NCBI RefSeq assembly: GCF_900129375.1
Contig: NZ_FQVN01000020.1
Coordinates: 1 to 57,429, forward strand
Origin: Streptoalloteichus hindustanus
GTDB taxonomy: Bacteria > Actinomycetota > Actinomycetes > Mycobacteriales > Pseudonocardiaceae
DNA length: 57,429 nucleotides
Direction: 5' to 3'
Shown here: in pieces, positions 1 through 8,124 of the stretch
Layout: the number at the start of each line of letters is the position of its first letter
Position numbering within the stretch: the first letter of the stretch is position 1
The notes under the pieces: generated by a model
Seen by the model: only the letters and a program-made list of their open reading frames with translations
The model's database searches: none
What the model was told of the DNA's origin: nothing
Made by a program: the position numbers and the translations under genes

Positions 1-1351
1 CCTGCGCGGCCTGTGCGAGTCGGGCGGCGGCAGCGGCGTGCGATTCGGCGTTGGCCCGCCACCGTTTCGCGTTCTCCTCATGCGCCTTGGCCTTGCCCGC
101 GGCATCCGTGGCCGCCGCCTCCGCCGCGATCGCGTCCACCGCGTGCGCCGCGGTCTCCGCCGCGCCCTTGGCGGCCTCGGCCGAGCCGGCCATGCCCTGC
201 ACGACCTTGGCCCACTGCGCCCCGTGCGGCATCCCGTTCTGCACCAGGATGTCCACCTGCGTGCCTGCCCCGGCCGCCGCGGCCCTGGCGTCCTGCGCGT
301 CCTTCACGGCGTAGCCGACGAAACGGGCGACCTCGTCCTTGGCCCGCTGATACAACTCCGGGTGGTAGGAGCCCCCGGCCTGATCGGAGGCCAGGGTCCG
401 GGCGGCCTCGCGGGAGACGTTCGCCGCCGAGGTCATGTCGTTCGCGGCGCGCTCCAACGCTCGCACCCCGTCCGCATGCGCGGCAAGGAGGTTCTGGCGG
501 GCCCGCATCGCCCGCGCGGTCCGCTGCGCCGCCTCGGAGGCCGCCTCGGCCTCCTTGCGCTTGCGCTCCAACTCCTCCAGCTGCTTGTCCCGCGCCTGCG
601 CGTCCCGCTGCGCCGCGGCCAGGTAGCCCGTCTTCAGGAACTCCTCAATCGCCGCATCGCCCGCCGCCAACGCCGCCTTCGCCGCGGCGGAGACCTCCGG
701 GGTGCCCCGGTCGGCCGCCAGCTGCACGTGCGCGCGGCGGCGTTGTTTGAGTTCCTTGTCGTAGGCGCCGTCCCGGCGGTCCTGCTCGGCGGCGATGTCC
801 CGCCCGAACGCCAGGAAGTCCGCCCGGTCATGGGCGTTGCCCTTCAACGCCCGCTCCACCGCGGCGTTGAACACCGGACCACCCGTCCCCGCCAGGGACT
901 CGATCAGGGCACGGTTACGGGCATCCGCCTCGTCCTTGCGTTTCCTGGCCTGGGCCTTGGCGTCCTGCTGCCCGTGGTCGAAGAACCGCTGGATCGCCCC
1001 AGCGTCCCCGGCCTCGGCCTTCTTCAGGGTCTCGCGGGCGGCGGTCCGGACTTCCTCGTCCTCGTCGAACGCGGCGATGTCGGCGAGCAGGTCCAGCTGC
1101 AACTGCCGCAACACCGCGTCCTGATCCGGATCCTCGGCCGGCGACGAGGACGACTTGTTCTCGGCGGTGGCACCCTGCGCCGGCGACTGGGACTGACCGC
1201 GCAGTCCCACCCATCCGGTGGGAAGGGCCGCCGCCGTCCCCTGCGCGGCCGCCGCACCCGTGAGCACCGTGGCCAAGATCAGCACGACGGCGCGGCGGAA
1301 CCAGTTCGGGACCAGCGTTCCACGTCGTGGTCTTCGCGATAACTTACGCAT
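1..1351 (-). CDS. Secreted ALF-repeat coiled-coil protein (3' part beyond left edge)
   Basis: The reading frame is open from an ATG at 1351 to the left edge of the window (450 codons), so the C-terminus is missing. The first 42 or so residues look like a Sec signal: an Arg-rich start (MRKLSRRPRRG), a hydrophobic core (VVLILATVLTGAA) and a small-residue cleavage region. Two to three ALF-type repeats follow (Ala-rich helix, then a Phe-Leu or Phe-Phe pair, as in AIQRFFDHG and AIEEFLKTGYL). After these comes a long Ala/Glu/Arg-rich stretch expected to form coiled coil. The family is common in Streptomyces and relatives as secreted, often polymorphic-toxin-like proteins; their function is not established. 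The next ALF gene (1422-2495) is on the same strand, immediately upstream, so the two may be co-transcribed. The effector or enzymatic domain, if any, would lie outside the window. Confidence 0.8.
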   Translation of the reverse strand, partial: MRKLSRRPRRGTLVPNWFRRAVVLILATVLTGAAAAQGTAAALPTGWVGLRGQSQSPAQGATAENKSSSSPAEDPDQDAVLRQLQLDLLADIAAFDEDEEVRTAARETLKKAEAGDAGAIQRFFDHGQQDAKAQARKRKDEADARNRALIESLAGTGGPVFNAAVERALKGNAHDRADFLAFGRDIAAEQDRRDGAYDKELKQRRRAHVQLAADRGTPEVSAAAKAALAAGDAAIEEFLKTGYLAAAQRDAQARDKQLEELERKRKEAEAASEAAQRTARAMRARQNLLAAHADGVRALERAANDMTSAANVSREAARTLASDQAGGSYHPELYQRAKDEVARFVGYAVKDAQDARAAAAGAGTQVDILVQNGMPHGAQWAKVVQGMAGSAEAAKGAAETAAHAVDAIAAEAAATDAAGKAKAHEENAKRWRANAESHAAAAARLAQAAQ

Positions 1352-1421
1352 CACAAAACACGCCCCATAATTCGTAGGAACAGGCGGGGATTCAGCGGGA
1401 TTTCGGAAGGGGTTCCGTTGT

Positions 1422-2495
1422 TCAGGGGCGTTTGGTCATGCGGTCGTAACCGGCCTGGGACTGCCCCCACACATCCGCCCACTGACGCGACTGGTCACCG
1501 GCGAAGGTGTTCTCCCCGGTCCAGTTGTCACGATTCTTCTTCGCACCCGAAGCGATCGCCGACCACACGGGCCCGGCCTCGGTGTTCGCCCGGTCGATCA
1601 CCGTCTGCCAGTACCGGGCCTGCTCGGCGCACAACCGCTGCTCGTCCTCCCACGCCTTCCGCGCCGCCTCGGCCTTCTCCCGGCTGGTGGCCCACGCCCG
1701 CGCCGCCACCGCCCGCGCCTGCTCCGCGGCCGCATCACCCGCGGCCAACGCCTCCCGCTCCGCCTCCTGCGCGTCCGCCACCAATCCAGGGATCACCGCC
1801 AGGAACCGCACACCCGCGTCCTGCGACCGCAGACGGAAGATCTCCACATCCACCGCCGCCGCGGCCATCCACCCCGTCGCGTAGAACGCCCGCACATCGG
1901 CATCGGTGGCACCGGGGCGGATCGCGTGCTGGGCGGCCAGCCGCACCTGCTCACCCGGATCACTCTGCGCCAGCAGCCGCACGAAGTCCCGCTCGGCCTG
2001 CGCGATCACCTGCCGGTGCTGCTCATCCGCCTCCCGCGCCGCGTCATCCAGCGCCTTGGCCTCGGCGAACCCCGTCCGCGCGAACCGCTCCCGATCCGCA
2101 TCCGTGCCCTTGAGCGCCTGTTGCGCGGCGGCGTGCACCCGCGGGGAGAACTGCGGGCTGTAGGTGTTGGCCACGCGCTGGGCGAAATCCCGGTTCCGCG
2201 CGGCGTTCTGTTGCGCCCGCTCCCGAGCCTCCCGGAACCCCGAGGCCACGAACCGCCGCAACGCGGGCTCGCCCTCATCCGAACGCAACGCCTGCCACGC
2301 CGCGACCCGCACCAACGCCTCGGAGTGGTACAGCGCGACCTGCCGAACCATCGGATACCACGGCGACTGCTCGATACCAACAGACCGCGTCTCCACCTCG
2401 ACCGCGGGAAACGGCGCGGCCAGAGCGGTGGGCGCGCCGGAAACCAAGATCATTGTTGCCGCCGCGAGCCCGGTAAACGTGACACGTAAACGCAC
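1422..2495 (-). CDS. Secreted ALF-repeat protein
   Basis: A 357-aa protein. I take the GTG at 2495 as start because GGGGGG lies about 5 nt upstream and the first residues (MRLRVTFTGLAAATMILVSG) then form a clean signal peptide ending near ALAA; an in-frame upstream start at 2558 would put hydrophilic residues in front of the signal. The mature part holds at least four ALF-type units (for example EPALRRFVASGF, DRERFARTGF, ADVRAFYATGW). A charged helical segment follows, and a Trp-rich tail (RYWQTVIDR, KKNRDNWTG, SRQWADVWGQS). No catalytic motif is visible. It lies in tandem with the truncated ALF gene at the left edge and is divergent from the large ALF/lectin gene at 2744. Role unknown; secretion is well supported. 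Confidence 0.82.
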   Translation of the reverse strand: MRLRVTFTGLAAATMILVSGAPTALAAPFPAVEVETRSVGIEQSPWYPMVRQVALYHSEALVRVAAWQALRSDEGEPALRRFVASGFREARERAQQNAARNRDFAQRVANTYSPQFSPRVHAAAQQALKGTDADRERFARTGFAEAKALDDAAREADEQHRQVIAQAERDFVRLLAQSDPGEQVRLAAQHAIRPGATDADVRAFYATGWMAAAAVDVEIFRLRSQDAGVRFLAVIPGLVADAQEAEREALAAGDAAAEQARAVAARAWATSREKAEAARKAWEDEQRLCAEQARYWQTVIDRANTEAGPVWSAIASGAKKNRDNWTGENTFAGDQSRQWADVWGQSQAGYDRMTKRP

Positions 2496-2558
2496 GAACG
2501 CCCCCCAGTAATGTGTCGGAGTCACGCGATTACCAGCCGCTGGACTATGGCACAACAC

Positions 2559-2592
2559 GTGACCGGGATCAGCGGATGGTGATCCCGGTCAC
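2559..2592. promoter_or_regulatory. Perfect 13-bp inverted repeat between divergent ALF genes
   Basis: GTGACCGGGATCA (2559-2571) and its exact reverse complement (2580-2592) are separated by 8 nt. The hairpin lies upstream of both divergent genes (starts at 2495 and 2744), so it cannot be a terminator for either. It may be an operator or a 5' leader structure; no factor is identified. Confidence 0.5.
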
Positions 2593-2640
2593 AGTGGTCG
2601 GAAATCTGTCATCACGGCCGGGTTGCGGTTCGGTGACGGT

Positions 2641-2656
2641 TCAACCACCTGGTTGA
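2641..2656. promoter_or_regulatory. Short dyad TCAACCA-CC-TGGTTGA
   Basis: Two perfect 7-bp arms with a 2-bp centre lie 88 bp before the TTG start at 2744. The second arm overlaps a TTGACC hexamer that could act as a -35 element for the 2744 gene. No convincing -10 is visible, so the promoter reading is weak. Confidence 0.3.
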
Positions 2657-2743
2657 CCCGCATTTCCTCCCGGTCAACGATTCTGGGGCGCGGGCCGCGT
2701 TCGCGCGCTATTTGGTTTCTTTTCTCTGTCACGGGGGATTTCT

Positions 2744-5700
2744 TTGAGAAAATCCTGTCAGTCCGCGGTGCCGGGGACACGGCCGCGTCGTGCGTTGCGG
2801 GGGATCGCGGCCAGCGCCGTGCTCGCCGCGACCATCGGCCTGGCCTTACCCCTGTCGGCCGCGGCCGCCCAGCAGCCAGCCCAACCCGGACCTGTTTCCC
2901 CGCAACCGAATCCGTCCGCTTCCGCCGGCTCCGGGGACCCGAAGTCCCCGGCGGAGCAGAAGCCGCTGACCCTGGCGATCGGCACGTTGCCGGACAAGCC
3001 CGAGCTCGCGGCACGCCAGCAACCCGCGGCGGCACCGGCGCCTCAGTCCACCGATGTGGAGAAGGGCAAGGCCGCGGCGGAGCTCGGCATCGTCGCGGGT
3101 CCGGAGTTGTTGGTGCTCAACGACCGCAACTTCACCGCCGCCATGTACTACGCGGCTGACGACCTGGACAAGCCGCACCCGCTGGAGCCCGAGCACCAGA
3201 AGGTGAAGGAGGCGGCCATCGCCGCCCTCGGGGCCAACGACGACGAGTGCACCACCTTCATCAGGACCGGCATGGCCGCGGCGAACAAGCAGGACCAGCA
3301 GATCGTCGCCGAGCGCCGCAAGAAGCAGGAGGAGGACCGCGCGGTCAAGGCCAAGGCCGCCGGTGCTCTCGGCATCAAGGTCGACGACGCGGTGCTGTCG
3401 AAGTCGGTCTACGACTTCATCGTCCACTTGGAACTCAACGCCGACAACCACAAGGACGCCGCGGTCAAGGAAGCGGCGCGCGCGGCGTTGAAGGGCACCG
3501 CCGAGGCCCAGTGGACCTTCCTCACGGTCGGCGTCTTCGACGAGCACAAGAAGGACGTCGACCGCCTCATCCAGGAGGACAAGGACAAGACCGAGGCCGA
3601 GAAGGCCGCGGCGCTGTCCCGTGAAGCCAAGGCGAACGCCGCATGGCACGCCCTGGGGATCAAGGCCGACGACGCCCTGCTCAACCTGAGCGACCAGGAC
3701 TTCGTCATCGAGATCTGGAACCGCGCTCCCCGTGACACCGAGGTCCACGGCGCCGCCGAGGCCGCCGTGCGCAGCCGGAATCCCGCGGACTGGAAGTACT
3801 TCATCGACAAGGGCGCCAAGGAGGCGCACCTCCGCGACATCGAGAACGCGCTCAAGAAACGCGACGACGAGTACATCCGCCAGATCGGCGAGATCCGCAC
3901 CCGGGCCGTGAAGAGCCTGGTGCGTCCCGCGTTGGTCGCGGCCGCCGACGCGGCCCTGGCCGGGAGCCCGGTCGACCGGGAGCGGTTCGTCCGGGTCGGC
4001 CAGCACCAGCACCTCACCCAGTCCCTGCGCGCCATCACCTCGCTCGGACCGGACATCTACCTCACCGACAGCAACGGTGACGCGGTGCTGAAGGAATGGC
4101 AGCCGGGTGACCGCCCGGAGCAGGCGTGGAAGATCGAGGCGGGGCTGAGCGACCCGACCTGCTTCTCGTTCCAGTCGGTCACTCGTCCCAACAACTACCT
4201 GCACTGGCGCAAGAACGCCGGAGGCCACTACCGCGCCTTCGTCGGCGTGGACCCCTCCGACGGCTCCAACGCCTTCAAGGTCGAGGCGACCTGGTGCGTG
4301 CGGGGCGGCGGGAACACGGTCGTCATCTCTCCGGTCAGCGCGCCGAACAAGTACCTCTTCGTTCCTGGTGTCCGGGACGACGAGGGCACGGCCGGTCCGG
4401 CGGTCTGGAACGTCGAGTCCCCCCAACCGCCCACCCCGTTCGACCGGCGCTACGCCTCGGACCAGAAGCTCAGGGACAGCCTCGGCAAGCCGGTGCGCGA
4501 CCCCGTACTGGACAAGGACAACCTCGGGTACCGGGAGTACGAGAAGGGCCGCCTCTACCGCACCCGCAACGACCACGGGGACTTCGTCCGAACTGATGTC
4601 CACGTGGTCTACAACGGTCCGGTCCTCGACAAGCTCGTGGAGATGGGCGGGCCGAACGCGCTCGGCGGGAAGTTCAACGACCAGGCGCCGGCCAAGGACG
4701 GCAAGGGGCAGGTGGTGCGGGTCGACCGTCCCCGGGCGGGTGGTCAGAACCTGTACATCATCTGGAGCCAGGCGACCGGCGCCCACGAGGTCCACGGTCT
4801 GATCGGCGAGACCTGGGCCAAGGCGGGCGGGGAGACCGGGCCGTTCGGGTACCCCACGACCGACGAGTCCGGCTTCGGCAGCGAGGGCAACCGGTTCAAC
4901 CACTTCACCGGCGGGTCGATCTACTACCTGCCGAAGGTCGGAATCCGGACCACGCGGGGTGAGATCCACCAGAAGTTCGCGTCCCTGGGCCGGCACGAGG
5001 GGCCGTTGGGCCACCCCGTCGGCGAGGAGACCACCTTCGGCACCGAGGGCGGGCGCTTCCAGCGGTTCGCCACCGGGTCGGTCTACTACACCCCGAAGAC
5101 CGGCGCCGTGGCGATCCACGGCGAGTTCCACAAGAAGTTCGCCGAGTTCAAGTACGAGGCCGGGCCCCTGGGGTACCCGCTGAACGAGGCCGCCGCCACG
5201 TCGGACGGCGTGGGCCGGTACATCAACTTCAGCCAGGGCGGCGGCGGGATCTACTGGCACCCCGCGACCGGCGCGCACCTGGTGTACGGGGCCATCCGGG
5301 GCAAGTGGAACGAGCTCGGCGCGGAGAAGTCCTACCTGGGCTACCCGACCACCGACGAGTTCGACCTGCCCAAGGGACGTCGCAACGTCTTCCAGGGCGG
5401 TCGGATCGACTGGAGCAACGACGGCGGGCACACGATCGCCTACAAGGTCCTCACCATGACGCCGGGCGCGATCGCGCTCAGGGGTGTCCAGTCAGGACGG
5501 TGCCTGCAGGTCGCGGGCATCAACCAGGACGCGCACGCGGACCTGGCCGGAACCGAGATCTGGGACTGCATCGGCGGCGCGCCGAAGCAGATCTGGGACC
5601 TGGTGAGCCTGGGCGACAACAAGTACGCGCTCAAGAACCGGAACTCCGGCAAGTGCCTGGACCTCCGCTACGGTGACCTGAGCAACACCACCCCGATCGT

Positions 5701-5908
5701 CCAGTACAGCTGCCACTACGGCTCCACCCAGCAGTGGGAGTTCACGACCGCGGCGGACAACACGGTGGCGCTGCGCAGCGTCCACTCCGCGAAGGTCGCG
5801 GACGTGATCGGACCCAAGACCGAGAACGGGGCCTACGTCGGGCACTACGCCGACCTCGCCGGCGTCAACCAGCGTTGGACCGTGATCCAGGTCAGCACCA
5901 CCAAGTAA
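2744..5908 (+). CDS. Secreted ALF-repeat protein with AbfB-like, LGFP and ricin-B-like domains
   Basis: A 1054-aa exported protein. The TTG start follows GGGGGA by about 5 nt and opens a signal peptide (MRKSCQSAVPG, then a hydrophobic core ending in LSAAAAQQ). After a Pro-rich linker come four ALF-type units (about residues 105-425), each beginning with a motif like LGIKADDALL. Residues about 430-570 resemble the AbfB arabinose-binding beta-trefoil (GPDIYLTDSNG, NNYLHWRKN). Residues about 600-905 are LGFP repeats (PFGYPTTDESGF, PLGHPVGEETTF, YLGYPTTDEF), which bind or tether to the actinobacterial envelope in other proteins. Residues about 908-1050 are ricin-B-like with QIWDL and QQWEF motifs. 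It is divergent from the 1422 ALF gene and followed by a strong terminator. It probably acts outside the cell on glycans; no catalytic domain is seen. Confidence 0.88.
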   Translation: MRKSCQSAVPGTRPRRALRGIAASAVLAATIGLALPLSAAAAQQPAQPGPVSPQPNPSASAGSGDPKSPAEQKPLTLAIGTLPDKPELAARQQPAAAPAPQSTDVEKGKAAAELGIVAGPELLVLNDRNFTAAMYYAADDLDKPHPLEPEHQKVKEAAIAALGANDDECTTFIRTGMAAANKQDQQIVAERRKKQEEDRAVKAKAAGALGIKVDDAVLSKSVYDFIVHLELNADNHKDAAVKEAARAALKGTAEAQWTFLTVGVFDEHKKDVDRLIQEDKDKTEAEKAAALSREAKANAAWHALGIKADDALLNLSDQDFVIEIWNRAPRDTEVHGAAEAAVRSRNPADWKYFIDKGAKEAHLRDIENALKKRDDEYIRQIGEIRTRAVKSLVRPALVAAADAALAGSPVDRERFVRVGQHQHLTQSLRAITSLGPDIYLTDSNGDAVLKEWQPGDRPEQAWKIEAGLSDPTCFSFQSVTRPNNYLHWRKNAGGHYRAFVGVDPSDGSNAFKVEATWCVRGGGNTVVISPVSAPNKYLFVPGVRDDEGTAGPAVWNVESPQPPTPFDRRYASDQKLRDSLGKPVRDPVLDKDNLGYREYEKGRLYRTRNDHGDFVRTDVHVVYNGPVLDKLVEMGGPNALGGKFNDQAPAKDGKGQVVRVDRPRAGGQNLYIIWSQATGAHEVHGLIGETWAKAGGETGPFGYPTTDESGFGSEGNRFNHFTGGSIYYLPKVGIRTTRGEIHQKFASLGRHEGPLGHPVGEETTFGTEGGRFQRFATGSVYYTPKTGAVAIHGEFHKKFAEFKYEAGPLGYPLNEAAATSDGVGRYINFSQGGGGIYWHPATGAHLVYGAIRGKWNELGAEKSYLGYPTTDEFDLPKGRRNVFQGGRIDWSNDGGHTIAYKVLTMTPGAIALRGVQSGRCLQVAGINQDAHADLAGTEIWDCIGGAPKQIWDLVSLGDNKYALKNRNSGKCLDLRYGDLSNTTPIVQYSCHYGSTQQWEFTTAADNTVALRSVHSAKVADVIGPKTENGAYVGHYADLAGVNQRWTVIQVSTTK

Positions 5909-5933
5909 GCGCGCAGACGCGCGCACGAACGCG

Positions 5934-5972
5934 CCGGCTCCAGGCTCTTGCCTGGAGCCGGTGTCGTTTTTG
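5934..5972 (+). terminator. Rho-independent terminator after the ALF/lectin gene
   Basis: A perfect 12-bp stem (CCGGCTCCAGGC at 5934-5945 with its complement at 5950-5961) with a TCTT loop is followed by TGTCGTTTTT. It sits 25 nt after the stop of the 2744 gene and also before the 3' end of the convergent gene at 5995. Confidence 0.9.
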
Positions 5973-5994
5973 GTTGTCCGCCTGCGAGGGCGGC

Positions 5995-6579
5995 TCAACG
6001 AAGATCGGATTTGTCGGGAGCGGCCGCGGTGCGGCGGGCGCGCAGGGCGCGGACCCTGCCACGGCTCGCGCACGTCGGCGAGGGGCACCAACGACGGCGC
6101 CCGGCCGAGTCGACGAACACGCCTCGGCAGTCGTGTTCCGGGCAGCTCTTCAGGGCGTGCCGGTCGGCGCTGGTCAGATGGTCCACGGCCTGGTGGGCGA
6201 TGCGGGCGAGGGCGTCGCCGACCGTCGCCGGGGGTTCGCGCCGCAGTCGGTCGTCCACAGTGAACCGGATCGCGCTGCTGTGTCCACTGAGGAAGGTTTC
6301 CAGTTCCGCTGCCGCGTCCGCAGGCGGCGGTGTCTGGTCCATAGTGGACAGTGCGAGGGCGCGTAGTGCCTCACGCAGGCGCCAGGTCTGGCGGAGATCC
6401 TCTTCGTTGGGCGCCCTGGTCGGCGTGAGCTCGCAGTGCTCCAGCCACTCGCCGAGCCGCTCCGGCGTGCTGAGCCGCTCCACGGGGTTCGCGCTGAACG
6501 TGCGGCCCCGGGTGGCGAGCAGGTTCAGCCACACGGCGCCGCAGTCGAAGCGGAAGGCGAGCGCGTCCTCTTTCCCCAC
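5995..6579 (-). CDS. CGNR zinc-finger / ABATE-domain regulator-like protein
   Basis: A 194-aa protein. The N-terminal part matches the ABATE-type domain (ALAFRFDCGAVWLNLLAT near the start). The C-terminus holds the CGNR-type zinc finger: CPEHDC at about residue 144, then RRRWCPSPTC. The usual CGNR signature is CASR here. Proteins of this architecture are presumed stress-linked transcription regulators in actinobacteria. The start is a GTG at 6579 with no visible Shine-Dalgarno, so a leaderless transcript is possible. One operator-like dyad begins only 10 bp upstream. It is divergent from the decarboxylase/phosphotriesterase pair and probably controls that pair and itself. Activity inferred, not shown. 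Confidence 0.8.
   Translation of the reverse strand: MGKEDALAFRFDCGAVWLNLLATRGRTFSANPVERLSTPERLGEWLEHCELTPTRAPNEEDLRQTWRLREALRALALSTMDQTPPPADAAAELETFLSGHSSAIRFTVDDRLRREPPATVGDALARIAHQAVDHLTSADRHALKSCPEHDCRGVFVDSAGRRRWCPSPTCASRGRVRALRARRTAAAPDKSDLR
6337..6349. repeat. Iterated palindrome GTCCA-TAG-TGGAC
   Basis: One copy of the recurring GTCCA-N3-TGGAC word, inside the CGNR gene, where it encodes Ser-Thr-Met-Asp with Thr codon ACT. Confidence 0.7.
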
Positions 6580-6588
6580 CCGGCGAGT

Positions 6589-6646
6589 GTAACGCTCTGG
6601 TCGTTACGTGTGCTAGCGTCCGCTGTAACGCATCAACCGTTACAGC
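6589..6646. promoter_or_regulatory. Two operator-like dyads TAACG-N7-CGTTA between divergent genes
   Basis: Dyad one is GTAACG-N7-CGTTAC (6589-6607). Dyad two is GCTGTAACG-N7-CGTTACAGC (6622-6646), perfect over 9-bp arms. They share the core TAACG-N7-CGTTA with centres 36 bp apart and fill the 110-bp gap between the CGNR gene and the gene at 6690. This is the pattern expected for a dimeric repressor controlling both directions. The factor is unidentified; the CGNR protein is the obvious local candidate, though TetR- or MarR-type sites look similar. Confidence 0.7.
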
Positions 6647-6689
6647 GGGTCGGCGCGGGACGGCACCGACCCCGGACAAGGGCGTGATC

Positions 6690-7130
6690 ATGACGACGAC
6701 ACCGTCGCTGCCGGAACAGCTGACCCCGGCCCGGCTGGACCGCGACGAGGCGTACCGGGTGCTCGACCTGCTGCAGGACCGGGCCAGCCAGCAGGCGACC
6801 CTGCCCGGCCTGGACCAGCTCGCCCCCGGGTTCCCCGACTGGATCGTCACCGCCCTGTTCGGCGGCACCTATCTCCGCGAGGGGCTGTCCCCGCGCGACC
6901 GGCAGTTGGTGAACCTGGCGGCCCTGACCGCACTCGGCGGTGTCGACCCGCAGTTGGCCAGCCACGTCCGGACCTCACTGCGGGTTGGCATGAGCCGCAA
7001 GGACATCGTCGAGGTCTTCGTCCACCTGGCGCCCTACGTCGGTGTGCCCAAGGCCCTGGCCGGGCTGCGCGTGGCCGCCGCCGCGCTCGCCGAGGCGGAG
7101 AACGCCGACGAGCAGGAGGCGACACGATGA
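6690..7130 (+). CDS. Carboxymuconolactone decarboxylase-family protein
   Basis: A 146-aa protein with the CMD/AhpD-like helical fold: the core stretch LSPRDRQLVNLAALTALGG is followed by HVRTSLRVGMSRKDIVEVFVHLAPYVG-type helices. It lacks the CxxC pair of AhpD peroxidases, so a decarboxylase- or lactonase-type role fits better than thiol peroxidase. I start at the ATG at 6690, about 7 nt after AAGGG; a GTG two codons upstream (6684) is possible. Its stop overlaps the next start as ATGA, so it is translationally coupled to the phosphotriesterase-like gene and the two probably act on the same lactone or ester. Expression is likely governed by the two dyads upstream. Confidence 0.82.
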   Translation: MTTTPSLPEQLTPARLDRDEAYRVLDLLQDRASQQATLPGLDQLAPGFPDWIVTALFGGTYLREGLSPRDRQLVNLAALTALGGVDPQLASHVRTSLRVGMSRKDIVEVFVHLAPYVGVPKALAGLRVAAAALAEAENADEQEATR

Positions 7131-8092
7131 CGATCACGGCGACGACGGCGATCACGGTGACGGCCTCGGGGACCGGCACGACGACCGGCGCGATCCGAAC
7201 CGTGCTCGGGGATGTCCTGCCCGGGGAACTGGGTGTCTGCGACGCCCACGACCACCTGTTCCTCCGCTCCCCGCTGATGCCAGGGCACGAACTGGACGAC
7301 CCCGGGGCCGCCCTCGCCGAGCTGGACGCCTTCGCCGCCGCCGGCGGACAGGCGGTGGTGCAGTGGACGCCCCGGGGGATGGGGCGGCACCTCCATGCGC
7401 TGCCCGACCTGTCCCGGCGTTCCGGCGTGCGCCTCGTCGCCGCGACCGGGATGCACCAGGCCAAGCACTACGGCCAGGCCGATCTGACGCCCGGCGTCGA
7501 CGAGCTGGCCGAGCTGTTCGTCCACGAGTTGACCAGCGCGCCGGTGCGGGCCGGGATGATCAAGGTCGCCGGGGCGTACCACCACCTGGACGACCACGCG
7601 CGGCACGTGATGGCCGCCGCTGCCGGCGCGCACCACGCCACCGGAGCTCCCATCGGCGTCCACCTGGAGGCCGGCACCGCCGCACTGGACGTGCTCGATC
7701 TGCTGTGCGGAACACACGGTGTCGCCCCGGACCGAGTGCTCCTGGGCCACGTGCACCGGTTCCCGGACCCGGCCATCCACCAACAGGTCGCCGAGGCCGG
7801 GGCGTTCCTGGTCTTCGACGGCCCTTCCCGTCCGCACCACGGCACCGACTGGCGTCTGCTGGCCAGCCTGCGCGCCCTCGTCGACGCCGGGCACGCCCAC
7901 CAGATCCTGCTCGGCGGAGACACGGTCACCTCCGGCGCGCGGTCCACCGCGGACGGTCCCGGGATGCCGTTCCTGTTGACCGGACTGCGTCCCAGGATCG
8001 AACGGGAACTCGGCGCCGACGTCGCGGCCGCGATCCTCACCCGGAACCCGGCTCGCGCGTTCGCGGTCGACTGGCGCGACAGTCCTCGGTGA
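7127..8092 (+). CDS. Phosphotriesterase-family metal-dependent hydrolase
   Basis: A 321-aa TIM-barrel hydrolase of the PTE/PTE-like-lactonase group. Visible metal ligands are the HDH of CDAHDHLFL, the Lys in GMIKVAGAYHH (the usual carbamylated lysine), the His in GVHLEAG, the His in LLGHVHR and the Asp in LLGGDT. The Thr/Ala-rich first 20 or so residues are low-complexity and the true start may be later, but the ATGA overlap with the preceding CMD gene favours this one. The family hydrolyses lactones, esters or organophosphates; pairing with a CMD-family protein suggests a small catabolic module for a lactone or aromatic ring-cleavage product. The substrate cannot be read from the sequence. 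Confidence 0.85.
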   Translation: MTITATTAITVTASGTGTTTGAIRTVLGDVLPGELGVCDAHDHLFLRSPLMPGHELDDPGAALAELDAFAAAGGQAVVQWTPRGMGRHLHALPDLSRRSGVRLVAATGMHQAKHYGQADLTPGVDELAELFVHELTSAPVRAGMIKVAGAYHHLDDHARHVMAAAAGAHHATGAPIGVHLEAGTAALDVLDLLCGTHGVAPDRVLLGHVHRFPDPAIHQQVAEAGAFLVFDGPSRPHHGTDWRLLASLRALVDAGHAHQILLGGDTVTSGARSTADGPGMPFLLTGLRPRIERELGADVAAAILTRNPARAFAVDWRDSPR

Positions 8093-8124
8093 GGCAGCGG
8101 GAGATCAGTCCAGTCGATCAGTCC

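Noticed and set aside
2846-5431. An 861-codon minus-strand open frame opposite the ALF/lectin gene
   Set aside because: The plus strand carries a signal peptide, ALF, LGFP and ricin motifs; this frame has none.
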